Of a stretch of DNA of 32,037 bases, positions 1 through 7,058 are shown piece by piece. The DNA lies in contig JAZLGF010000048.1 of the NCBI GenBank assembly GCA_045616165.1, positions 1 to 32,037 on the forward strand. Reading direction: 5' to 3'. This DNA is from RGIG5612 sp045616165 (GTDB taxonomy: Bacteria; Bacillota; Clostridia; Lachnospirales; Lachnospiraceae). Within the stretch, counting starts at the first letter, position 1. Every line of letters starts with the position of its first letter. The notes under the pieces are model-generated. The model worked only from the letters and a program-made list of their open reading frames with translations, did no database searches and was not told the DNA's origin. A program made the position numbers and the translations under genes.

Positions 1-141
1 GTTATGGTCCTAACCATAAACTCGGCATGTTATGAGCTAAGTGTTTATGGGCGAAAACTTCCTAAGTCAATAAAATACAGGGTTCAAATACCATTAAAAC
101 CATAAACAGCTATCTTAAAATACAAGATGTTTATGGTTTTA
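1..141. repeat. ACCATAAAC-type inverted repeats
   Basis: The 8-9 bp motif ACCATAAAC or its complement occurs about five times: 1-8 (partial), 13-21, 42-50 (ending GGG), 99-107 and 129-137. Copies 2-8 and 13-19 form a hairpin with a 4-nt loop. TAAAACCATAAACA at 95-108 and its exact complement at 128-141 form a perfect 14-bp inverted repeat with a 19-nt spacer. It could be a bidirectional terminator of the gene left of the window or a cluster of protein-binding sites. The upstream gene is not visible, so I cannot choose. Confidence 0.6.
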
Positions 142-157
142 GGTGATTTCATAAATA

Positions 158-210
158 GCGAAGACCGTCGCGCGCCCTCACTAGAGCTGGCGACGGCAAC
201 TTCGCGTTTT
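158..210 (+). terminator. GC-rich hairpin, terminator-like
   Basis: GCGAAG (158-163) pairs with CTTCGC (200-205), and CCGTCGC (165-171) pairs with GCGACGG (190-196). The result is a stem of 13 bp with a small internal loop, followed by GTTTTATTAAT. It probably ends transcription coming from the left of the window. The T-run is short, so efficiency is uncertain. The arms resemble those of a hairpin at 31643-31693. Confidence 0.55.
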
Positions 211-220
211 ATTAATACTA

Positions 221-249
221 TTTACTTTTAACCGGAAAATTGGTATACT
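221..249 (+). promoter_or_regulatory. sigmaA-type promoter of the transhydroxylase-Hdr operon
   Basis: TTTACT (221-226) and TATACT (244-249) are separated by 17 nt. They lie about 110 nt upstream of the start codon at 360, and no other good promoter is visible in the gap. The -10 box lies inside the first TTGGTATAC half of the operator-like repeat. Confidence 0.6.
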
Positions 250-264
250 ACTTGGTATACCAAG
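240..264. promoter_or_regulatory. GntR/FadR-type operator palindrome
   Basis: CTTGGTATACCAAG (251-264) is a perfect 14-bp palindrome, preceded by a direct copy of its left half (TTGGTATAC, 240-248). The core TTGGTATACCAA matches the type of site bound by GntR-superfamily regulators of the FadR branch (I recall nearly the same core for UxuR/ExuR). Its overlap with the -10 region predicts repression, relieved by a small ligand. No regulator gene is in the window. Confidence 0.6.
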
Positions 265-284
265 ATAAAGAGTGGGGGTTTCTC

Positions 285-312
285 TTTGCATGTAAATAAG
301 CAGTGATGCAAA
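285..312 (+). other. 5' leader hairpin
   Basis: TTTGCAT (285-291) and ATGCAAA (306-312) form a 7-bp stem with a 14-nt loop in the untranslated leader of the first operon gene. It has no T-run and no match to a riboswitch that I recognise. The ribosome binding site AAGGAAGG follows just before the ATG at 360. Confidence 0.3.
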
Positions 313-359
313 TAATAAAAAAGGGGAATTCTCACGAATAAAAGGAAAGGAAGGAAGAA

Positions 360-3300
360 ATGTCAACATTATCTCAAGAAGCTTTGGATAAGTCGTTAAA
401 GATATTTAGCAAGACAGTTGTCGGCGGAACATTGTTTGCGCTTGATAAGTTGCTTAATACTTTGTCGGGCTTATCGAAAAAGTTTAAAGAAGAGCTTAAA
501 GAGCACAATATTATTGTGCAGTTAAGACTCAAAGACAATAGCTATGGCAGATACTTCGTGTTTGAAGACGGAGTAGTGTCAGGATTCGACGGAATCAATA
601 AAGATGCTGTTGTCGATATGATTTTTGAAGATGAGAACGTTGCAAGAAAGGTTACGGCACTAATTAGAAATCAGTCGGATTTCGTTAATGCGGCAAAGCA
701 AGGCCAGTTAGTGCTTAACGGACCGGATGAAGAAGCGATGTGGTTTTCATCGTTGTTACTTAAGGTTTTCGCGTTTGATGTTTTGTATCTTAATAATTTC
801 GGCACAAGAATGCCTAATGGAGAAATGAGATACACAACAGGAACAAACGGAGGACCTTTATTTGTTTATGTAAAGAACGGCAAGATTGTAAGGGTTACGC
901 CAATCGATTTTGATGAGACGGATCCGGACATGTGGACGATTGAAGCTAAAGGACAAAAGCTTACACCACCTAAGAGAACAACAATTGCACCATATGCGCA
1001 AGGCTGGAAACAGATGGTTTATTCGCCAAATAGAGTTCTTTACCCAATGAAGAGAGTAGACTTCGACCCAAACGGAGATCGCCATTATGAAAACAGAGGT
1101 GTTTCCGGATATGAAAGAATTAGTTGGGAAGAAGCGTTAGATATAGTTTCGAAAGAAATGATTAGAGTTCGCCAAACATATGGACCAGGCACAATTTTCG
1201 CCTCAACAGGTTCCCATCATAACTGGGGAAACATCGGTTATTATCTTTCAACAGCAAAGAGATTCTTTAACTGCATAGGCGCAACAATGTGTATGCATAA
1301 CCCTGACAGCTGGGAAGGCTGGGCATGGGGCGGCCAGCACCACTTCGGTGGCAGTGCTCGTAACGGTGGTACAGAACCTTACGGTACAGTTGAAGACTGT
1401 TTGCAAAATTCAGAATTTATCGTTTTCTGGTCATCAGACCCTGAGTCAACATCAGGTAACTACGCAGGCCAGGAAGGAACAATCAGAAGAGAGTGGATTA
1501 ATAAACTCGGTATTCCAGTTGTTCATATTGACCCATACCAAAATGCGACAGCAGCATTCGTAAGAGGTAGATGGATTGCACCTAGACCAGCAACAGATTC
1601 GGCTATGGCTATTGCGATTGCTAATGTTTGGATGCATGAAGATTTATATGATAAAGAGTACGTAGCTACAAGAACATACGGATTTGAAAAATGGGAAGAG
1701 TACGTACTTGGTAAAACAGATGGAATCGATAAGACTCCAGAGTGGCAGGAAAATATCACAGGTGTTCCAGCAAGAACAGTTAGAGCACTTGCCAGATATT
1801 GGGGCACCCATAAAACTTACCTTGCATGCGGTTCAATGACGAGCTTCGGTTCAGCCGGAAGGGCAGCATACGGTACAGAATGGGCACGTGCTATGGTTTG
1901 CCTTATCGGTATGCAAGGCCTCGGAAAACCAGGTGTTAACTTTGGAACACTTCAATACGGAACTCCACTTGATACGAAGTTCTGGTTCCCTGGATACGCA
2001 GACGGTGGATTTTCAGGAGACTTCTTTACATCAGGTGCGGGCGTTGCACTTTATAACAGAATGCCTCAGACACCATCAATCAATTCAGAAACTCAGGCTA
2101 TTCCAAGACTTAGACTTCCGGAAGCTATCATGGGCGAAGAAGTAACATGGCATGGCCTTGGCGTATATTCAGTGCATTCCCAGTTCGGCCAACTTCATTA
2201 TCCTGCACCAGGACATGAAAGAGTAAGAATGTACTATAAATACGGTGGCTCACATATGGGAACCCAACCAGAATCACATAGATATGCTAAGCAATATAGA
2301 TGTGATAGTTTAGAGTTTGTATGCAACCAGTCAGTATGGTTTGAAGGCGAAGCTAGATTTGCTGATATTATTTTGCCGGCATGTACAAACTTTGAACGTT
2401 GGGATATTGGTGAGTTCGCTTCATGTGGCGGATATATTGAAAAGTCATATTTGCAAAACAACTCACGTGTAATTTTCGTTCAGCATAAATGTATCGAGCC
2501 TTTAGGCGAGTCAAAATCTGACTTCGAAATATTCCAGGCAATTGCTAATAAGCTTGGACTTTGGCAGGTATATTCTGAGGGCAACACTGAATACGACTGG
2601 GCGAAGAGATATTATGAAGCAACAGATCTTGCAAAGATATTGCCATGGAACAGATTTATCAAGAAAGGATATTATGTTGTTCCACCTCTTCCACAAAATA
2701 GAAGAGACCCTGTTGCATTTAACTGGTTCTATGAAGGAAGAAAGAAAGATACACCAGAGCTTACTCCGCTTCCATCAGAATATTATGGAAGATATGGCGA
2801 GGGCTTGCAGACACCTTCAGGCAAGTTAGAATTCGAGTGCCAGACACTTAAACGTTATGATCCGAACGATGAGGAGCGTCTTCCTATTTGTACATATATT
2901 CAAAGTTTTGAAGGCGTTGGTTCAGTTCCATATAGCAAATATAAATTGCAACTGATTTCACCTCACTCTAAATATTCATTCCATACAATGGGTGACTTAA
3001 AGGATACAAATATTAACGATATTCAAGAGCACAGAGTTTTAATCGACGGCCATCGTTACTGGGTATTTAGAATGAACACAGCAGACGCAAAGGAAAGAGG
3101 CTTGGAAAACGGAGATATCATCGAAGTTTATAACGACAGAGGATCAGTTCTTTGCGCACTTGAAACAACAGAGCGTGTTCCTTCCGGAATATGCCATTCA
3201 TACGAGTCATGTGCTGACTACGTCACATTAAACGGTGATCCGGGAAATAAAGAAGACGTTGAAGTTATGGGATGTATTAACGTCCTTACTCCAAAGAGAT

Positions 3301-3386
3301 TCTTAACAAAACATGCACATGGACTTGCTGTTAACTCTTGTTTAGTTGAAGTTCGTAAGTGGGAAGGAAAGAAGGTATCACAATGA
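360..3386 (+). CDS. SCP2-domain / transhydroxylase-family molybdopterin oxidoreductase, large subunit
   Basis: A 1008-aa cytoplasmic molybdoenzyme with no Tat or Sec signal. Residues about 157-1005 align throughout, from memory, with the large subunit of Pelobacter pyrogallol-phloroglucinol transhydroxylase (about 875 aa), which binds a bis-MGD molybdenum cofactor and no Fe-S cluster; no N-terminal Cys cluster motif is seen here either. The reference's molybdenum ligand Ser175 and catalytic Asp174, His144 and Tyr404 correspond to Ser317 and Asp316 (HNPDSWEGW), His286 (GSHHNWGN) and Tyr546 (FPGYADGG). Residues about 35-140 form an extra domain resembling SCP2 sterol-carrier folds, ending in AKQGQLVLNG. 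The start follows AAGGAAGG; the stop overlaps the next ATG by 4 nt. The likely role is anaerobic hydroxyl transfer or dehydroxylation on a phenolic ring. Catechol dehydroxylases and acetylene hydratase are relatives, so the exact reaction is open. Confidence 0.85.
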   Translation: MSTLSQEALDKSLKIFSKTVVGGTLFALDKLLNTLSGLSKKFKEELKEHNIIVQLRLKDNSYGRYFVFEDGVVSGFDGINKDAVVDMIFEDENVARKVTALIRNQSDFVNAAKQGQLVLNGPDEEAMWFSSLLLKVFAFDVLYLNNFGTRMPNGEMRYTTGTNGGPLFVYVKNGKIVRVTPIDFDETDPDMWTIEAKGQKLTPPKRTTIAPYAQGWKQMVYSPNRVLYPMKRVDFDPNGDRHYENRGVSGYERISWEEALDIVSKEMIRVRQTYGPGTIFASTGSHHNWGNIGYYLSTAKRFFNCIGATMCMHNPDSWEGWAWGGQHHFGGSARNGGTEPYGTVEDCLQNSEFIVFWSSDPESTSGNYAGQEGTIRREWINKLGIPVVHIDPYQNATAAFVRGRWIAPRPATDSAMAIAIANVWMHEDLYDKEYVATRTYGFEKWEEYVLGKTDGIDKTPEWQENITGVPARTVRALARYWGTHKTYLACGSMTSFGSAGRAAYGTEWARAMVCLIGMQGLGKPGVNFGTLQYGTPLDTKFWFPGYADGGFSGDFFTSGAGVALYNRMPQTPSINSETQAIPRLRLPEAIMGEEVTWHGLGVYSVHSQFGQLHYPAPGHERVRMYYKYGGSHMGTQPESHRYAKQYRCDSLEFVCNQSVWFEGEARFADIILPACTNFERWDIGEFASCGGYIEKSYLQNNSRVIFVQHKCIEPLGESKSDFEIFQAIANKLGLWQVYSEGNTEYDWAKRYYEATDLAKILPWNRFIKKGYYVVPPLPQNRRDPVAFNWFYEGRKKDTPELTPLPSEYYGRYGEGLQTPSGKLEFECQTLKRYDPNDEERLPICTYIQSFEGVGSVPYSKYKLQLISPHSKYSFHTMGDLKDTNINDIQEHRVLIDGHRYWVFRMNTADAKERGLENGDIIEVYNDRGSVLCALETTERVPSGICHSYESCADYVTLNGDPGNKEDVEVMGCINVLTPKRFLTKHAHGLAVNSCLVEVRKWEGKKVSQ

Positions 3387-4342
3387 AAAAATTTCACATG
3401 ATAATTGATCTTGAAAAATGCGTTGGATGTTTCAACTGCATGCTCGCTTGCAAAGATGAACATGTTGGCAATAGATGGATGCCTTACACAGAAGAACAGC
3501 AAAAGCATGAAGACAAATGGATTTGCCCAACAATGACAGAGCGTGGCGTTGCGCCTTACACAGAAGTTACTTATGTAACAAAGCTTTGCCAGCATTGCGA
3601 CAACGCTCCATGCGTCAAGAAATATCCGGATGCTTTTATTAAAAGATCAGACGGTCTTGTAATATTAGATCCTAAAAAAGCACAGGGAAGAAAAGAACTT
3701 GTAGATGCTTGTCCATATGGAAATGTACATTGGAACGAAGATTTTAATCTTGCTCAGAAATGTACTGGCTGCGCGCATCTTACAGACCAGGGCTGGAGCG
3801 AACCTCGTTGCGTTCAGGCTTGTCCTCTTCGTGCTCTTCAAACAGTTTATTGTGAAGATTACGAGTGGGATAAAATTGTAGACGCCCAGGGTCTTAAGCC
3901 AATCACTGATGGCTCAAACAAGCCTCGCGTAATGTATAAAAATCTTTTCTATTACAACAAGTGCTTTATCAAAGGCGCATTTGCTTTTGATGACGACGGA
4001 AAAGAAGTTGCCGCTATTGGTGCACATGTATCGCTTCTTATCAACAATGTAAAAGTTGCTGAGGTAGATACAGACTTCTTAGGTGAATTTTATATTGATA
4101 AAATTCCAAAAGATACAGGAAAGATTACTGTTAAAGCAGAGCTTGATGGATTTGATCCGATTACAACTGAAGTTGAAGTGGGAAAAGAAAGTGTTTGCCT
4201 TGAGTGCTTGAAGTTTGGAAGCGGCGAAGAAGGAAAACCAGCCGTTATCGTGCCAAACGAAAAAGCAATCGAGCAGGCGTTTACTCACATGATTAAATCT
4301 GATGAAGAAGAATCCAGAAAAGCTTGGGAAGAAAATAATTAG
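3383..4342 (+). CDS. Transhydroxylase-family Fe-S small subunit
   Basis: A 319-aa electron-transfer partner of the upstream enzyme. The N-terminal two thirds is a ferredoxin-like domain with motifs at C13/C16/C19/C23, C69/C72/C77, C110 with CPYG, C127/C130 and C143/C147. The fourth Cys expected after C77 is absent, as I recall for the Pelobacter subunit too. Residues about 205-285 form a beta-rich, transthyretin/Cna-B-like domain (TDFLGEFYID) matching the third domain of the transhydroxylase beta subunit and absent from ordinary NrfC/DmsB proteins. This supports the family call strongly. A charged tail of about 35 residues is extra. The start at 3383 is preferred over an upstream GTG because it overlaps the previous stop as ATGA. 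Confidence 0.85.
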   Translation: MKKFHMIIDLEKCVGCFNCMLACKDEHVGNRWMPYTEEQQKHEDKWICPTMTERGVAPYTEVTYVTKLCQHCDNAPCVKKYPDAFIKRSDGLVILDPKKAQGRKELVDACPYGNVHWNEDFNLAQKCTGCAHLTDQGWSEPRCVQACPLRALQTVYCEDYEWDKIVDAQGLKPITDGSNKPRVMYKNLFYYNKCFIKGAFAFDDDGKEVAAIGAHVSLLINNVKVAEVDTDFLGEFYIDKIPKDTGKITVKAELDGFDPITTEVEVGKESVCLECLKFGSGEEGKPAVIVPNEKAIEQAFTHMIKSDEEESRKAWEENN

Positions 4343-4749
4343 TGAGCAATGTTATTTTAAGTCAACTTCATAGCGATGTGGATACAAGGCTGAAAAAAGG
4401 TTATGAGATGTTCATAACCTACGAAGGTGCGGATGCAGATAAAAAATATATCGCAGTTGATAAAGTTTTTGAAAACTATAATGGTGAGCATTTGTTAAAT
4501 TTATGCGTAGCGACCCAAAGCCTTTATTGGTTCTTGAGTTTGCATGATAAAAAGGATTTAACAAATGAAAAGATTTTACTTGGAGATTATTTCTTTTCCC
4601 AGTTTTCACTTAGCCTTATACCGATTGATTCCACGAAGCTTATTGATGTTTTTTCGGACTATATAAAACAAAGCGTAGCAAAAGAAACTTTTAATCAGGA
4701 AGAATTTTTAAGTTTTATTTCGAAGGTGCATGAGGCGATAGATGATTAA
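4342..4749 (+). CDS. Heptaprenyl diphosphate synthase component 1-like protein
   Basis: A 135-aa helical protein. The stretch around residues 55-110, with LCVATQSLYWFLSLHD then ILLGDYFFSQFSLSLI and FSDYIKQ, resembles the core of the small subunit (component I) of two-part heptaprenyl diphosphate synthases, which has no catalytic motif and controls chain length. The neighbouring gene encodes the catalytic subunit, which supports this. It is shorter than the Bacillus HepS. The GTG start shares its G with the previous stop, and the 3' end overlaps the next gene by 8 nt. A TorD-like chaperone was considered because of the molybdoenzyme next door, but the LLGDY motif and the downstream partner fit better. 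Confidence 0.6.
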   Translation: MSNVILSQLHSDVDTRLKKGYEMFITYEGADADKKYIAVDKVFENYNGEHLLNLCVATQSLYWFLSLHDKKDLTNEKILLGDYFFSQFSLSLIPIDSTKLIDVFSDYIKQSVAKETFNQEEFLSFISKVHEAIDD

Positions 4750-5581
4750 AGAATTTAGTAAAATTAAAACTGAATTAGAAGAAAATCTAAAGCTTATTTG
4801 CACTTGTGAAAATAGCCAGATGCAAGAAGACTTAAGAAGAGTTGTGCTTGCACCCGGCAAAAGGCTTCGTCCGGCACTATGCTTTACTACGTATAATTTT
4901 AATGAGGGTTCAAACCTTCCAATCCTCCCTCTTATGATTATGCTCGAGCTAATGCATAGCGCATCTCTTATTCATGACGATGTTATAGACAAAGGAACGA
5001 TAAGAAGAGGCATTTCGACGATTAATGAAACAAGTGGAAATAAAAGAGCTACTTTTGCAGCAGACTATTTACTCGCTCGTGCGATGGAATACTTAAAAAT
5101 TTATAAAGGCAGCGGAATTAATGAGCGCTTAGCTAAAGTTTCTGAGGGCATGTGCCTCGGAGAGTTTTACCAGATTGATAACCTGGAAAAGCAAATTTCT
5201 AAAGAGCAATACTTTGAGCAGATTAAATTAAAGACGGCGTATTTTTTAGCTGAAAGTGCTGCGTGTGGAGCGCTCGCAGGAAATCTTCCAAAGACCCAAG
5301 TTGATAAACTTTGGGAGTATGGCCTTTATATTGGTATTGCTTTTCAAATTAGAGATGACATCTTAGATATTAAAAAAGATGCAAAAACTAATAAGACGCT
5401 AAACCAGGATAAAGAAAAAGGTTTACTTACGCTTCCAGAAATGATAGGCGAAGAAAAAGCAAAAATAGAAGTTGAAAATTATAGTAAAAAAGCAATTGAT
5501 ACGATAAAAGAACTTAAAAGTTGCAAAGCAAAGATTGCGCTAATAGAAATGGCAAACGCTCTTTCTAAGCGTGATATGTAA
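4742..5581 (+). CDS. Polyprenyl diphosphate synthase, catalytic subunit
   Basis: A 279-aa trans-type isoprenyl diphosphate synthase. It shows GKRLRPAL (about 38-45) for isopentenyl diphosphate binding, the first Asp-rich motif LIHDDVIDKGTIRRG (about 77-91) and the second, FQIRDDILD (about 200-208). It condenses isopentenyl units onto an allylic diphosphate. The adjacent component-1-like gene suggests a long-chain two-subunit enzyme making a tail for a lipid such as a quinone. It is somewhat shorter than the usual 320 aa, mainly at the N terminus. Chain length cannot be read safely from sequence alone. Confidence 0.85.
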   Translation: MIKEFSKIKTELEENLKLICTCENSQMQEDLRRVVLAPGKRLRPALCFTTYNFNEGSNLPILPLMIMLELMHSASLIHDDVIDKGTIRRGISTINETSGNKRATFAADYLLARAMEYLKIYKGSGINERLAKVSEGMCLGEFYQIDNLEKQISKEQYFEQIKLKTAYFLAESAACGALAGNLPKTQVDKLWEYGLYIGIAFQIRDDILDIKKDAKTNKTLNQDKEKGLLTLPEMIGEEKAKIEVENYSKKAIDTIKELKSCKAKIALIEMANALSKRDM

Positions 5582-5596
5582 AGAAAGGTTGAACTG

Positions 5597-6157
5597 ATGG
5601 ATACAGTTTTAAACAAAAAAGAAGGCAACCTCTTGGCGCAAAGGATAGCAAAGCAGGCAAACGTAAATCTTTCGGATTGCTACCAATGCGGTAAATGTTC
5701 AGCGGGATGTCCGATGGCAGATTCATACGATCTTATGCCTCGCCAGATTGTTCATTATATGCAGCTTGGCGAAATGACTAGAATCTTAAAATCTAAAACC
5801 ATCTGGCTTTGCGCTTCATGTCATACATGTACGCAAAGGTGTCCTAACGAAATAAATGTTTCAGGACTTATCGAAGGCGCACGCATCGAAGCTAACAAAC
5901 AAGGAATTTGCGCAGTTAAAGAGGTTAAACTTTTTAATGATATTTTTATGAATAATGTTAAAGAGTTTGGCAAGTCCCAAGAAGTCGTTCTTGAGGGGCT
6001 TTACAATGTTAGAAGTGGCCATCTAATTCAGGATATTGAGAATGTTCCAAAGATGCTTTCTAAGAAAATTGTAAGAGCTGAACTTAATCAGACTGATGCA
6101 AGATATGAAGTTAAAGAAATTATTAACAAAAGCGAGGAGGGAGGTATTCCATTATGA
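5597..6157 (+). CDS. hdrC: Heterodisulfide reductase subunit C-like protein
   Basis: A 186-aa iron-sulfur protein with two 4Fe-4S motifs, C28/C31/C34/C38 (CYQCGKCSAGCP) and C72/C75/C78/C82 (CASCHTCTQRCP). This is the HdrC pattern: it passes electrons between HdrA and the HdrB active site. It has no membrane segments, so the complex should be cytoplasmic. It lies 15 nt after the polyprenyl synthase gene and overlaps hdrB by 4 nt (ATGA). The roughly 70 residues after the second cluster are usual for the family. Confidence 0.85.
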   Translation: MDTVLNKKEGNLLAQRIAKQANVNLSDCYQCGKCSAGCPMADSYDLMPRQIVHYMQLGEMTRILKSKTIWLCASCHTCTQRCPNEINVSGLIEGARIEANKQGICAVKEVKLFNDIFMNNVKEFGKSQEVVLEGLYNVRSGHLIQDIENVPKMLSKKIVRAELNQTDARYEVKEIINKSEEGGIPL

Positions 6158-7056
6158 TTAATAAAACATATGCATACTTTCCGGGCTGTTCGATGGACTC
6201 ATCAGCGCTAGCTTATAAAAAATCTTTTAAATTCATTTGCAAAAAGATTGGTCTTAAGTTGCAAGAAATTCCTGACTGGAGTTGTTGCGGAGCTACTGCG
6301 GCCCACACGATTAATGAAAAAATGGCAGTTGCTTTGCCAGCTAGAAATATCGCAATAGCAGAAGACAGACTAAAAGGTCTTGATATTGTTACGCCTTGCG
6401 CGGCATGTTATTCACGCCTAAAAACAGCTTCCTACAAAATTAGACAAAGCAAAGACTTAAAAGATGAGGTTGAAGAAATCTTAGCTATGCGCATTGAAGC
6501 TAAGCCAGAAATCTTAAACTTCCTTGATATGTTTAACGATGAAGAAATTAAAAACGCATGCGTAGAAAAAATCACTCGTTCTCTTAAAGGCCTTAAAGTT
6601 GCGTGCTATTACGGATGCTTACTTTCTAGACCTACGGAAATTACAGGAGAAACTAATCCTGAAAATCCAATGAAGATGGATGAGATTATTAAATACGCTG
6701 GAGCAGAGCCTATCGAATGGGATTATAAAACTGAATGCTGCGGTGCAAGCCACCAGCAAGATGCTCCTAGTGCGGCTCGTCCTTTAATTGAAAAAATATT
6801 TAGAAATGCTAATGCAAACGGTGCGGATATTATCGTTACTGCTTGCCCACTTTGTAACATGAACTTAGATCTTCGAGAAGAAGAAATAAATAAAACGATG
6901 GGCACAAAATATAATATCCCAGTATTTCAGTTTACCGAAATTCTTGCGATTGCGATGGGCGCAAACGCAGCCGAGTGTGGCATAAATAATCACTTGTTTG
7001 ATGCGTTCGATGTTATCGACAACGTGATAAAAAATAACGGAAAGGCAGGTAAATAA
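6154..7056 (+). CDS. hdrB: Heterodisulfide reductase subunit B-like protein
   Basis: A 300-aa protein with two CCG cysteine-rich domains. The first has PGCS near residue 12, CCG at about 43-45 and CAAC at about 81-84. The second has CYYGC, ECCGASH and ACPLCN. In methanogens these bind two noncubane Fe-S clusters that cleave the CoM-S-S-CoB disulfide. Both domains look intact, so the protein should be catalytic. Methanogen thiols are not expected in a Clostridia-like host, so the physiological substrate is unknown. GAGGGAGG precedes the ATG. Confidence 0.87.
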   Translation: MINKTYAYFPGCSMDSSALAYKKSFKFICKKIGLKLQEIPDWSCCGATAAHTINEKMAVALPARNIAIAEDRLKGLDIVTPCAACYSRLKTASYKIRQSKDLKDEVEEILAMRIEAKPEILNFLDMFNDEEIKNACVEKITRSLKGLKVACYYGCLLSRPTEITGETNPENPMKMDEIIKYAGAEPIEWDYKTECCGASHQQDAPSAARPLIEKIFRNANANGADIIVTACPLCNMNLDLREEEINKTMGTKYNIPVFQFTEILAIAMGANAAECGINNHLFDAFDVIDNVIKNNGKAGK

Positions 7057-7058
7057 TT

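Noticed and set aside
360..480. Tat signal peptide on the molybdoenzyme
   Set aside because: The N terminus has no twin-arginine motif followed by a hydrophobic stretch; it runs into a folded SCP2-like domain, so the enzyme should be cytoplasmic.
4342..4749. TorD-type molybdoenzyme chaperone
   Set aside because: The position next to the molybdoenzyme fits, but the LLGDYFFSQF motif and the catalytic polyprenyl synthase immediately downstream favour a prenyl synthase small subunit.
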